NCBI GenBank assembly: GCA_035530275.1
Contig: DATKVC010000024.1
Location: 62,001 to 126,000, forward strand
DNA from: CAIJMU01 sp035530275
Lineage (GTDB): Bacteria > Spirochaetota > Spirochaetia > Treponematales > Rectinemataceae
Direction: 5' to 3'
DNA length: 64,000 bases
Positions 8,044 through 16,569 of the stretch are shown here, piece by piece. Every line of letters begins with the position of its first letter. Positions within the stretch are counted from its first letter, which is position 1. The position numbers and the translations under genes were made by a program. Under the pieces are notes generated by a model that saw only the letters and a list, made by a program, of their open reading frames with translations, ran no database searches and had not been told where the DNA came from.

Positions 8044-8616
8044 TCATTTCTTTCCGGTTATCGCCGCGATCGTCTGCAGGATCTGCGGCGCATCGGGGGC
8101 CTGGGGCAGGACTTCAAGATACTTCCGGAAGGCGGCGAGGGCTTCGGCGTTCTTGTGAAGGTCGTAGTAGTAGACCACGCCGCTATTGCGCCAAGCGTTC
8201 GGGTGCCTTGGGTTGATCTCGAGGGCCTTCTTGTAAATCTCGATGGCCTTCAGCGGCTGGCCGAGGTTGCGATAGCAGGTGCCCATGTCGACGCGGACGT
8301 CCACATTCGAGGGATCGAGTTCGAGGGCCTGCTGATAGGAGTAAATAGCGTCCGAATAGCTCCCCGCGTCCATCTGCTGATTGCCCAGGGAAATCCAGCC
8401 TTCCTTCGTCGTTGGGGCGTCGCTGGCCGGAGGGGGGATCGTGAGGGCCTGGGCCAGGTTCAAGGGATCCGAGGCCGATCCCGCGGTCGAGGCCGGGGCT
8501 GCCGATTGGCTATCCTGGGGCGGAGTCTGGACAGGTGTGACGATATTCTGATTCGGCTTCTGGCAGGCTGTCGCCAACAAGCCGAAGAGCGAAAGGGCGA
8601 TGACGAGCTTCTTCAC
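8044..8616 (-). CDS. TPR-repeat lipoprotein
   Basis: A 190-residue protein starting at GTG 8616, chosen because GGAGG lies 7 bp upstream and it opens a signal peptide KKLVIALSLFGLLATAC with a lipobox ending at Cys ~19. After a Pro/Ser/Thr-rich linker, residues ~95-185 hold about three tetratricopeptide repeats (WISLGNQQMDAGSYSDAIYSYQQALELDP, VRVDMGTCYRNLGQPLKAIEIYKKALEINP, AWRNSGVVYYYDLHKNAEALAAFRKYLEV). Probably anchored in a membrane facing the periplasm and acting as a protein-interaction scaffold. Partner unknown. Confidence 0.8.
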   Translation of the reverse strand: MKKLVIALSLFGLLATACQKPNQNIVTPVQTPPQDSQSAAPASTAGSASDPLNLAQALTIPPPASDAPTTKEGWISLGNQQMDAGSYSDAIYSYQQALELDPSNVDVRVDMGTCYRNLGQPLKAIEIYKKALEINPRHPNAWRNSGVVYYYDLHKNAEALAAFRKYLEVLPQAPDAPQILQTIAAITGKK

Positions 8617-8697
8617 GAAAAATCCTCCGGGTTTCTTGCCCTCCGTGCGTTTTGCCGGGGGCACAGTGGCGCCAAGGCGCTTGCGCTCGGCGGAAGA

Positions 8698-9753
8698 CTA
8701 GCTTCCAACATAGGCGGCCAACAAGGCAAGGGTGTTAGCCAGGGCCTCGCGATGGGTTCTTTCGTAGCCATGGCTCGCCGAAACGCCGGGTCCGATGCAG
8801 CCGTGGCGAAGGTCGTGGCCGGCGTACAGGGCCGCATCCGCGTCGGAGCCGTAGGCCGGATAGATGTCCACGGCGAAGGCGCATCGGGCCCTTTCCGCGG
8901 CGAGTTCGAGAGCCCGAACGACGCTCCTGTCATAGGGGCCGTGGGAATCCTTCGCGCAGATCGAAACCATGCGATCGCTGCAGCCGAGATCCTCGCCCAC
9001 GGCGCCCATGTCGACAGCCACGAATTCCTCGAAGCCTTCCGGCAGGGCTGAGCCCCCGTGACCCACTTCCTCCCAGACGGTAAAAAGAAGCACGAGGCGG
9101 CGCTTCGGAACGATGACGCCCCTGGCGACCATGGTAGCCAGGGCAAGGAGGGCGCCGCTCGAGGCCTTGTCGTCGAGATGACGGCTCTTTATGTAGCCCG
9201 AGGGGGTCAGCAGCGGCCTTGCGTCGATGCTGACGATGTCTCCGGGGCCGACCCCGAGAGCCTTGGCTTCCTCCGCCGTCGAGACGGCCTCATCGAGGAC
9301 GATTTCCATGGTCTCTTCGGCCGGGACGTAATCCTTGAGCTTCTTGTTGACATGGGCGGCCGACTCTTCGGGAAGGAAGGTGCCCGTCAGCGTCCTGCCG
9401 TCGCGGAGGTGGACGAGGCAGGTCTCACCCACGAGATAGAGGTCGGGATAGCCGCCGATCTTCGAATAGCGAATCCGGCCGTTCGGCTTGAGGGAGCGGA
9501 CCATTGCTCCCAATGTGTCGACGTGGGATGCCAAGGCGAGGGGGTGGCCCACGCCGCCGAGTTCGCAGCGCACCGTGCCCTTTGCCGATCGCTCGGGCGA
9601 AAATCCGAGCTCGGAGAGCCTTGTGGCTACATAATCGGCCGCCTTTTCCGCATATCCCGTCGGGCTCGGTATCCGGCACAGGGCGAGGACGTCTTCGACC
9701 GCCTCATCGACGTAGGCCCGATCGATCGCGGGCTCCGGCTTCGTATCGCTCAT
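8698..9753 (-). CDS. M42-family metallo-aminopeptidase-like protein
   Basis: A 351-residue protein with the M42 dinuclear-zinc layout: ASHVDTLGAMV (first metal His and general-base Asp), SRHLDDKASSGALLA, FTVWEEVGHGGS with the paired glutamates, AVDMGAVGEDL, DSHGPYDRS and a final SHGYERTH metal ligand. M42 enzymes remove N-terminal residues from peptides, often as large tetrahedral shells in the cytoplasm. The region around LGAMVRSLKPNGRIRY resembles the branch found in NAGGN osmolyte operons, but none of those partner genes is here, so a general peptidase is the safer call. Confidence 0.85.
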   Translation of the reverse strand: MSDTKPEPAIDRAYVDEAVEDVLALCRIPSPTGYAEKAADYVATRLSELGFSPERSAKGTVRCELGGVGHPLALASHVDTLGAMVRSLKPNGRIRYSKIGGYPDLYLVGETCLVHLRDGRTLTGTFLPEESAAHVNKKLKDYVPAEETMEIVLDEAVSTAEEAKALGVGPGDIVSIDARPLLTPSGYIKSRHLDDKASSGALLALATMVARGVIVPKRRLVLLFTVWEEVGHGGSALPEGFEEFVAVDMGAVGEDLGCSDRMVSICAKDSHGPYDRSVVRALELAAERARCAFAVDIYPAYGSDADAALYAGHDLRHGCIGPGVSASHGYERTHREALANTLALLAAYVGS

Positions 9754-9821
9754 TTCGCGAGTTTAGCACGGGAGGGGAAAATACGCGCTTCTCATCAGTC
9801 CCCCGCCTCGTAGAATTTCGC

Positions 9822-10250
9822 CTAGGTATGTTCCTCGGAGGGGCTAAATTTGACTGCCAAAGTGCGCGCGACAGCCAGCACGAGGATGAGCAGGGAGAAG
9901 CCCAGAAGGGTCTTCCAGTCGGGTTGTTCGCCATAGAGGGAGACGATCATTTCCCTGAGCACGAAGATGATCGCGGGATCGAGAAGGCCGTGAAGGCTAA
10001 AGCGCTTGGCCTTGAAATAATCCACGAAGCCCTTGAAGAGCTCGATGATGACGAGGAAAGAAAGTATGTCGGAAATCACGAGGGGAAAGCCGACTGTGAA
10101 GCTCTCGTTGCCGAGGAGAATCCTGCCGGCCGCCAGGGTTTTTACGAGGCCGATTGCCAGAATGAAAATGATATAGAGGATGAGGATATTGACCGCCCAA
10201 CGCAAAAAGCGTTCGAACAGATTGGCCATGTCAGGGAACTTGAAATTCAT
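9822..10250 (-). CDS. PsiE-like small membrane protein
   Basis: A 142-residue protein with four hydrophobic segments (ILILYIIFILAIGLVKTL; SDILSFLVIIELFKGFVDYF; LDPAIIFVLREMIVSLY; LLGFSLLILVLAVARTLAV). The layout and the conserved ELFKGFVDYF...DPAIIFVLREMIV core fit the PsiE family (phosphate-starvation-inducible in E. coli, biochemical function unknown). It lies divergent from fdhD with a ~130-bp gap that should hold both promoters. No regulatory box is clear enough to call. Confidence 0.75.
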   Translation of the reverse strand: MNFKFPDMANLFERFLRWAVNILILYIIFILAIGLVKTLAAGRILLGNESFTVGFPLVISDILSFLVIIELFKGFVDYFKAKRFSLHGLLDPAIIFVLREMIVSLYGEQPDWKTLLGFSLLILVLAVARTLAVKFSPSEEHT

Positions 10251-10382
10251 CCTGCTCTCCTTCCGTATCCGTCGTCGATCAAGCCACGATCACACTAAGC
10301 CTCATTTTCGGCCCGAAGGCAAGGCGAGGTTCGCCTAAGGCCCTTCCTTGACCGCCTACTGAGCCGTGGGTAGTCTCCGTAA

Positions 10383-11126
10383 ATGGATCCCGCCCAGCTG
10401 CCCCTGGCGCTCGAGTCGCCCGTGCTCATCAGGGTCGATGGCCGCGATCTCGCCGTTCTCTTCTGCACGCCCCTCGCGCTCGACGACCTCGCCGTGGGCC
10501 ATATCGTCAGCCGCGGCCTCCTTCCGAGCCGAGACTCCCTTCGCTCGATATTCATCTGCGACGACCGGAGCCGCGTCGACATCGCGAGAAGCGAAGCGTC
10601 TCCTCTTCCTCCGGTCGCCGTTCAGATCATCGCCTCGGCCTGCGGCGACGGAGGCTTTCCCGGCGAATTCTATGATCTCGAGCCCCCGTCGGAGCCGCCC
10701 GAACGCGGCAAGGGACTCTTCAGCCTTTCATTCCTCGCCGATCGGGCGAAAGAAATGTTCGCGGCCGCGTCCATGCATCGGAAGACGGGTGGAATGCACT
10801 GCGCCTCCCTCGCCGGTTCCCAAGACGGGCAGCCCTTCATCGTTCGCGAGGACGTCGGTCGCCACAACGCGGTCGACAAGGTCATCGGGCGGGGATTCAT
10901 CGAAGGCGTCGATTTTGGAGGCGCGGCGATCGTCAGCAGCGGCCGCATAGCCGCCGACATGGTGGCCAAGGCTATCCATGCCGGGATTCCCCTCCTCGCT
11001 TCGCGCAGCGTCCCGACGACAGCCGCCTTCGAGCTCGCCCGCGCCTTCGGAATCGCCCTCGTGGGGCGCGTCACCTCAAAGACGCCACTGATCTACTGCG
11101 GGGCCGACCTTATTCTTTCGATGTAA
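10383..11126 (+). CDS. fdhD: Formate dehydrogenase accessory sulfurtransferase FdhD-like
   Basis: A 247-residue FdhD-family protein. Recognisable blocks are PLALDDLAVGHIVSRGLL, HRKTGGMHCASLAG, VREDVGRHNAVDKVIGRGF, AAIVSSGRIAADMVAKAIHAGIPLLASRSVPT and FELARAFGIALVGRV. FdhD moves sulfur from IscS to the bis-MGD molybdenum cofactor of formate dehydrogenase. The catalytic loop, normally CGxCG, reads C87-G-D-G-G here, so the second cysteine is missing. No molybdoenzyme gene is nearby. It may still work with one cysteine or have changed role. Confidence 0.85.
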   Translation: MDPAQLPLALESPVLIRVDGRDLAVLFCTPLALDDLAVGHIVSRGLLPSRDSLRSIFICDDRSRVDIARSEASPLPPVAVQIIASACGDGGFPGEFYDLEPPSEPPERGKGLFSLSFLADRAKEMFAAASMHRKTGGMHCASLAGSQDGQPFIVREDVGRHNAVDKVIGRGFIEGVDFGGAAIVSSGRIAADMVAKAIHAGIPLLASRSVPTTAAFELARAFGIALVGRVTSKTPLIYCGADLILSM

Positions 11127-11127
11127 T

Positions 11128-11155
11128 TTGATTTTAATCTTGCACGTGCTATTTT
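11128..11155 (+). promoter_or_regulatory. Candidate sigma-70 promoter of the surface-repeat gene
   Basis: TTGATT (11128-11133) and TATTTT (11150-11155) are separated by 16 bp in an AT-rich island directly after the fdhD stop and ~85 bp before the start of the surface-repeat protein. Consensus match is moderate. Confidence 0.45.
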
Positions 11156-11239
11156 CTGTGGCGTGCGCCTCGAGAGAGGGCACGTCGGTCCTCTGTGGCA
11201 TTTGCCGGACCGACAGTTCTCGCCTTCAGGGAGAAGATC

Positions 11240-12496
11240 ATGACTAAGTTGCCTCGAAGGATCGCCGTGGCGGTGGTCCTGTCTCTCGTCTCGTCCTTTT
11301 TCGTCACTGCGCAGGACGACGACTTCATCCCCTTGCAGATTTCCCTGGTACCCGGACTCGCGATCCCCTTCGGCTACGGCGACGTTGGCCTCGGGCTCGG
11401 CGCGATAGGCGCCCTCACGCGCGATGTCCAGGGAGCGGCCGCCTCGGGCGTGTTCACGATCTCGCGATCCATCCAGGGCATCCAGGCAAACGGCGTCTTC
11501 GGAGTCGCCAGCGGCAAGGTCGAGGGAGTCCAAAGCGCCGGCGTCTTCACGATCGCGGGAGGGCGAGTCTCCGGCGCTCAGCTCGCGGGAGTCTTCGCGA
11601 TCGCCGGGGGCAAGGTATCGGGCGCGCAGCTTTCGGGAGTTTTCAATATCGGCGGCGACGTCGATGGCGCCCAGGCGGCCGGCCTGTTCAATATTTCCGG
11701 CGACTATCATGGGCCGGTCCAGGTCGCCGGCATCATCAACGTCGCGACGAGGGTCCAAGGCACGCAAATCTCCGGACTTGCCAATGTGGCCGATGACATC
11801 AGCGGAGCGCAAATCGGCCCGATAGTCAACGTAGCCGATAGGGTCAGGGGCTTGCAGGTCGGCCTCGTAAACATTGCTGGTAGGCTCGACGGCGTACAAT
11901 TCGGCCTCGTCAACATAGCGAGGAACGGAATAGGCGGCTCGGGGCTCCTTTTCGATCCGGTCTCCAATTACAGCTGGCTGTTCTGGCAGAACGGTACGCC
12001 CTCCCTTTTCACGCGGCTTGCGGCGGGGAAGCCGACTTACGGGAATTGGGAAGAACCCGACGGACTCATAGCCCAGGCCGGCCTCGGCAGCAGGAGCTAT
12101 TTCGGCGCTCAGAGGTATAGGAGTTCCTGGCTCGACCTCGAGGTGGCCGCCGACTGGTATCTCGGCCCCGCGGCGTCCTCCCTCCATGACGACATGGTGG
12201 CGATCCATGCAAGCGGCGGCGCGAGCTGCGACTTCGGCGATCCCCGAGGCGAAGCCGCCTTCGCGAAGGCCAGGGACCTCCTGCCCTCGCGGCCATGGCC
12301 GAGCCTCTCGCTCACCCTGGGAATTCCCGTGCTCTGGCGGCTGGAAGCCCTCATCGGAGTACGAACGGACATCGATCTGGCCTACTGGCCCGCCATGCCC
12401 GATGCCTTCCGATCCGGCATGGATTCGGGGAAACTCTCGCTTTTCGGCGGGGATTTTCATCTTTATTCCAAATGGTTCTTCGGTTTCAGGCTATGA
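11240..12496 (+). CDS. LA_2272-type surface repeat protein (beta-solenoid plus C-terminal domain)
   Basis: A 418-residue protein from ATG 11240 (GGGAGAA 5 bp upstream); this start gives a signal peptide (TKLPRRIAVAVVLSLVSSFFVTAQ). From roughly residue 60 to 230 there are about eleven tandem ~15-residue repeats of the form VxGaQxSGVFNIAgg, the pattern of LA_2272-type surface proteins described in Leptospira, expected to stack as a beta-solenoid. The C-terminal ~180 residues are aromatic-rich and end GFRL, suggesting an outer-membrane or surface beta domain. Probably exported to the cell surface. A FecR-domain protein follows after 7 bp. Confidence 0.75.
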   Translation: MTKLPRRIAVAVVLSLVSSFFVTAQDDDFIPLQISLVPGLAIPFGYGDVGLGLGAIGALTRDVQGAAASGVFTISRSIQGIQANGVFGVASGKVEGVQSAGVFTIAGGRVSGAQLAGVFAIAGGKVSGAQLSGVFNIGGDVDGAQAAGLFNISGDYHGPVQVAGIINVATRVQGTQISGLANVADDISGAQIGPIVNVADRVRGLQVGLVNIAGRLDGVQFGLVNIARNGIGGSGLLFDPVSNYSWLFWQNGTPSLFTRLAAGKPTYGNWEEPDGLIAQAGLGSRSYFGAQRYRSSWLDLEVAADWYLGPAASSLHDDMVAIHASGGASCDFGDPRGEAAFAKARDLLPSRPWPSLSLTLGIPVLWRLEALIGVRTDIDLAYWPAMPDAFRSGMDSGKLSLFGGDFHLYSKWFFGFRL

Positions 12497-12503
12497 TTGT
12501 GGC

Positions 12504-13661
12504 ATGAGCGCCACCTCAATCCGGGCGCTGCGCGGAATCGCGCTCGCCCTCACGTTATTCTTCTTGCCGCAGCTTCAATTCGCACAATCCGCGGCCGCCC
12601 GCGCCGCGGGCGCGGCTAGCGATCCTGGTCGTCAAAAACCCCTCGGTTCGATCGACTACGTGCGAGGATCGATCGCGATCGTCCGCGATGGGGACGCCCT
12701 GCCCGATTCGGGGCCGGGTGATCCCGTCTACAGCGGCGACCTCATTCGCACCGGTGCCAGCTCCACCGCGTCGATCGCCATGGACCCTTCGAGCGGTTTT
12801 TCGGGCTCCATTCTCATCAGCCCTGGCTCGGCCTTTTATCTTGGCCGAAACACGGTGCAAGACCAGCCCAAGACCAAACTCGACCTCATGGCGGGTTCCC
12901 TCTCCGCAAAGATCACCAAGATCGCCGGTTCGCCGGGCCTCGACGTCAACACGGGTTCCTCGGTCTTCGGCGTTCGCGGCACCGAGTTCCAGATCGCCCT
13001 GTCCCTCAACAATTCGCTGCTGGCCGTCTGTATCACGGGATTGGTGGCCGTCACGAGCGGAGAGGACGTGACAGCCCTCCCCGCAGGCCAGGCGATTCAG
13101 CAAAGCTCGGGCGAAGCCTTCACTCCTGTCGCGGCCGAACCAGCCTCGATCCGCGACCTCAAGGATCGTTGGATCGAAAACGAAGGGGCCGCCTTCCGCC
13201 ATGCTCCGCTCAAAGCCCTCTCGGTCTTCGAGAAAATCTATTCCGAACACGCCAAGATACTCATCGAAGACGGCCGCAAGCTCGCCCTCGATCCCGTGTT
13301 CAGGAAATGGCTCGAGGAGCATCGGGCGAGCGCGATCCCCAATCCGATGAGCCCCCAGGTACTCCGCGAAAAAAAGGATATGGCCCCCAAGCTGATAGCC
13401 ATGGCCAAGCGCCTCGCCATGTTCGAGCGCGTCTGGTGGCGCTTGCGGGACATGGTCGAAGTCGTGCGGAGCGCCGAGTTTTCGAAGCAGGAGATCCGCA
13501 AAGGGCTCTTCGTGGCCCAATTCGTCCAATCCTTCGATCGCGACAAGCGAGAACTCGAAAGAAGCATTTTCATTTATCGGAAGGCGCTCGGACTCTACCT
13601 CGAACGAAGCCCCGACTCCGAGGATTTCGTCACAACACTTGTCACCGGAGGATCGGAATGA
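12504..13661 (+). CDS. FecR-domain protein, secreted
   Basis: A 385-residue protein with a signal peptide (IRALRGIALALTLFFLPQLQFAQS). Residues ~45-205 are a FecR domain: GSIDYVRGSIAIVRDGDALP, PVYSGDLIRTGASSTASI, GSAFYLGRNTV, LMAGSLSAKITKIAG, VFGVRGTEFQI. The C-terminal ~170 residues are helical and charged, with no known family. Stand-alone FecR-domain proteins in spirochaetes are periplasmic and of unknown role. It follows the surface-repeat gene by 7 bp, and its stop overlaps the UMP kinase start (ATGA), so the three form one transcription unit. Confidence 0.8.
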   Translation: MSATSIRALRGIALALTLFFLPQLQFAQSAAARAAGAASDPGRQKPLGSIDYVRGSIAIVRDGDALPDSGPGDPVYSGDLIRTGASSTASIAMDPSSGFSGSILISPGSAFYLGRNTVQDQPKTKLDLMAGSLSAKITKIAGSPGLDVNTGSSVFGVRGTEFQIALSLNNSLLAVCITGLVAVTSGEDVTALPAGQAIQQSSGEAFTPVAAEPASIRDLKDRWIENEGAAFRHAPLKALSVFEKIYSEHAKILIEDGRKLALDPVFRKWLEEHRASAIPNPMSPQVLREKKDMAPKLIAMAKRLAMFERVWWRLRDMVEVVRSAEFSKQEIRKGLFVAQFVQSFDRDKRELERSIFIYRKALGLYLERSPDSEDFVTTLVTGGSE

Positions 13662-14359
13662 CTACGGTACTTTCGCTCGGAGGCTCCATCGTCGCTCCGG
13701 AAGCGCCCGACGCTGTCTTTCTCGCGGCTTTCCGTGCTTTGATCGGCCGCCACCTCGCCGTCGACCCCGCGCGGCGGCTCATCATCGTCGTGGGCGGCGG
13801 CGGCCCGGCCAGACTTTGGCAGAAGGCCCTCAGGGAGGCCGCCTCGCAGGACGGCATCGCGGCTTCGCCCGAAGCTCAGGATTGGGTAGGCATCATGGCG
13901 ACCCGCCTCAATGCCCAGCTCGTCAAGGCCCTCTGCGGCGAACTCGCGCCCCAAGAGGTCGTCATCGACCCCAGCGCCATCGAAATCTTCATGGGCAGGG
14001 TTCTCGTAGCCGCCGGCTGGAAGCCCGGTTTCTCGACCGATTTCGACGCCGTTATCCTCGCCGAGAAATTCGGGGCTAACACCGTCGTCAATCTTTCGAA
14101 CATCGCCAAGGTCTACACCGACGATCCTCGGGTGAAGCCCGACGCCAAACCCATCGACACGATCTCATGGAAGGATTTTCGCGTCCTCGTCGGCGACGAT
14201 TGGGTGCCCGGCAAGAATACGCCCTTCGACCCAGTCGCCTCGCGGAAGGCGGCGGAGCTCGGCCTTCGCGTAATCTGCGCCGCGGGACGGGACCTGCCCA
14301 ATCTCGAGGCTCTCCTCGAAGGCAGGGACTTCATAGGCTCGGTGATAGGGCCCTCATAA
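13658..14359 (+). CDS. pyrH: UMP kinase, archaeal-type
   Basis: A 233-residue amino-acid-kinase-fold protein: VLSLGGSIVAPE (phosphate loop), IIVVGGGGPARLWQKAL, GIMATRLNAQLVKAL, PGFSTDFDAVILAEKFGANTVVNLSNIAKVYTDDPR and PFDPVASRKAAELGLRV. The length and the wording of these blocks fit the archaeal-type UMP kinase rather than the E. coli PyrH form. It phosphorylates UMP to UDP in pyrimidine synthesis. Translation is coupled to the upstream FecR gene by ATGA, an unusual partner. pyrG, later in the same pathway, sits at 44.7-46.4 kb. Confidence 0.88.
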   Translation: MTTVLSLGGSIVAPEAPDAVFLAAFRALIGRHLAVDPARRLIIVVGGGGPARLWQKALREAASQDGIAASPEAQDWVGIMATRLNAQLVKALCGELAPQEVVIDPSAIEIFMGRVLVAAGWKPGFSTDFDAVILAEKFGANTVVNLSNIAKVYTDDPRVKPDAKPIDTISWKDFRVLVGDDWVPGKNTPFDPVASRKAAELGLRVICAAGRDLPNLEALLEGRDFIGSVIGPS

Positions 14360-14363
14360 TTGC

Positions 14364-16433
14364 TTAGAGCTCCGGCTCGAATATCCCCGAAATGATCTCA
14401 CGGGTCGCCGCGTAGAGCGGGGGAATGCCCTCGAGTGGCGACATGCGCGCCGAGAGCTTTTCATCGGGACTGAGCGGAAGATCGCTCACATAGTAGAGGA
14501 AGCGCGAACGCGCCCCCGGCCTGAGCACGCCGAGCTCCGTGGCCTCGTGGATGGCGCGAAGGTACCAGATGCCCTCCATCTCGAGCCCCGTGCAGCCCCA
14601 TATCCGTCGATAGAATTGCAGCATCGGGCGGTTCTGGAGGAGGGTGCCGCCCACCGTGAGCATCGGTCCCTCGATCATCCTCCGGCCCGGCAAGGCTGCG
14701 GCAAGCCTCGAAACGGCATCAGGCAGCTCGGGAACGAGGGGCTGGAAGGCATCAGCCGACTGTTCGATGAAGGCGGTCGGCACGAGGATGTCGCCGCGCG
14801 AGCCCTCGAGGGCGCCCGCCTTGCCTATAACGTTGATGGAGCGGACGTTCCTGCCGAAGAGGAGGAGGAGGCTTCGCATGATCTCCTCGGCCTGCTCGCC
14901 GAAGGCAAAATCGATATTCACGATGAAGCTGCGTTCCGGGCAGGAGGCGAGGAAGACGTCCGGGTCGATATCCGCTTCGCAGATTCCCTTCGCGTCGATA
15001 AGTTGAACCTGGATCCCGGTCGTCACCTTCTCGGGGAGGCGAAGTATGCCATGGCGAGCCTCGACCTCGGCGACATCCTTTCTCCTTTCGGGGAAGGCCG
15101 CGAACCAGTCTCTGGCGAGGCTGTAGATCTCGTCCATCCTGTTCGTCCAGCCGGCGATCCGCCGGCCCTCGCGTCCTGCCCAGTCGAGGATCTCGCCCCC
15201 GTGTTCCACGAAAAAGGGATTGAGACAGTTCGATACGGAATGGGTGTTGGAGGAGATAAGGTGGACATGGATGTCATCGGGAAAATCGGCTGGGCTCATG
15301 CCGACGAGCTTTTCCGCGGCGCTGCCCACCTGGTTCGACCAGATTTCGTTCAGGGTTCCATTGAGCGTGTTGACCTGCTTGCGGATGTCCACGGAATAGG
15401 CCTGCCTATGGAAGACGATGTCGCGCACACGCTCGACGGCCTTGCCTGGCCAGAGCCCCTCGAGTTCGGCGACCTCTTCGTCGCTAAAGGTCGAGAGCGC
15501 CTCGAGCGAAGCCGTCGATGCGCTCGGCGCTGATTCCGCTCCGGCCTTCGACAGGGCCAGCAGGAGGTCCGGATGATTGAGCCTGTACCGAATCTTCCGG
15601 GCTTCGACCGCGAAGATCGACAGGCAGGTGAGAAAGTCCATGATGTCGGATATGCCCGACCTCACGAGGACCATGTCCTTGCCGGGCATCATCTCGTAAA
15701 TGAATCGATGTCGCGCCTCGGTTGAGACGAAGGGGAAGAGCCGTTCGGGGCTCGTGTAGACCGAAGGCAGGTTGTCGGTGAGGAGAAAGACGAAGGAGCG
15801 GGTGACGTTGTCGGGAAGTCTCCTGACAGCATAGGAGAGGGCTGCCCAATCGATGCGCGAAGCGTCGCCCGCCAATCCGTGCAAGGCCGGCTCGAGGGCG
15901 GCGTAGAGATCCACGAGGCGGCGAATTTCGATGTGTCCCATCGTCACCCCGCGGAACACCTCCGCCTTGAAGCGATCGAAGGCGTCGAAAATACCCAGGC
16001 CCTCGCGGAGCTTCGTTCCTATCGCCTGGGCGAAGGGCCGTGAACGATGCAAGAGGCCGAGAAAGATCTCCGCGGGTATCGAGAGAATGGCTGAGGACTC
16101 CAAGGCGCGGACTTCGTAGGGTCGCGGTCGATCTATGAGCGCCGAACTTTCGCCGAAGTAGGTGCCGGCCTCGATGACGTTCACCCTGAATGGCGGGTTG
16201 CGCGAGACATCCAGGGATTCGAGGGATCCGACGAGGAGGACGAAGACTTCTTTGGAGGCCAGGTCGCCTTGGGAGATGAGGGATTCGCCGGGGAGGTAGC
16301 GTCGTTGCGTCGAAGCCTTGACGAGTTCGTCGAGCTCCTCTATCCGCAGGAAACGAAAGGGCACGATCGAGGCGAGGCTCTCGTGCAGGCTTGCCCTGTC
16401 TATATGGGGAACCGAAGCGACTTTCGAGACCAT
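14364..16433 (-). CDS. Cyclic-nucleotide-binding domain fused to nucleoside-phosphorylase-like domain
   Basis: A 689-residue protein. Residues ~22-150 are a cNMP-binding domain (YLPGESLISQGDLASKEVFVLLVGSLE, GTYFGESSALIDRPRPYEVRAL). Residues ~150-400 are helical and unassigned. The C-terminal third has features of the purine-nucleoside-phosphorylase/MTA-nucleosidase fold: SFIVNIDFAFGEQAEEIMRSLLLLFG, GSRGDILVPTAFI, GPMLTVGGTLLQN and GLEMEGIWYLRAIHEA, where the MEG element sits like the ribose-contacting glutamate. No HTH is visible, so it is not a Crp-type regulator. Substrate and ligand are unknown; function is inference. Confidence 0.6.
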   Translation of the reverse strand: MVSKVASVPHIDRASLHESLASIVPFRFLRIEELDELVKASTQRRYLPGESLISQGDLASKEVFVLLVGSLESLDVSRNPPFRVNVIEAGTYFGESSALIDRPRPYEVRALESSAILSIPAEIFLGLLHRSRPFAQAIGTKLREGLGIFDAFDRFKAEVFRGVTMGHIEIRRLVDLYAALEPALHGLAGDASRIDWAALSYAVRRLPDNVTRSFVFLLTDNLPSVYTSPERLFPFVSTEARHRFIYEMMPGKDMVLVRSGISDIMDFLTCLSIFAVEARKIRYRLNHPDLLLALSKAGAESAPSASTASLEALSTFSDEEVAELEGLWPGKAVERVRDIVFHRQAYSVDIRKQVNTLNGTLNEIWSNQVGSAAEKLVGMSPADFPDDIHVHLISSNTHSVSNCLNPFFVEHGGEILDWAGREGRRIAGWTNRMDEIYSLARDWFAAFPERRKDVAEVEARHGILRLPEKVTTGIQVQLIDAKGICEADIDPDVFLASCPERSFIVNIDFAFGEQAEEIMRSLLLLFGRNVRSINVIGKAGALEGSRGDILVPTAFIEQSADAFQPLVPELPDAVSRLAAALPGRRMIEGPMLTVGGTLLQNRPMLQFYRRIWGCTGLEMEGIWYLRAIHEATELGVLRPGARSRFLYYVSDLPLSPDEKLSARMSPLEGIPPLYAATREIISGIFEPEL

Positions 16434-16569
16434 GGCGCGATAGTAGCCGAGGCCACGCGCGGCAGCAAGTTAGCGCGAGGTCAGGCATGGAAGTAGTCGG
16501 CGCCCATTCATCGCTTCCCCTATCCCGCTTGTATGGCCCTCCATTGCGGGGCTATTCTCGGCCGACCCT

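Noticed and set aside
8155..9051. Plus-strand 298-residue frame opposite the TPR lipoprotein and M42 peptidase
   Set aside because: Antisense shadow in GC-rich DNA; both minus-strand genes have clear domains and start signals.
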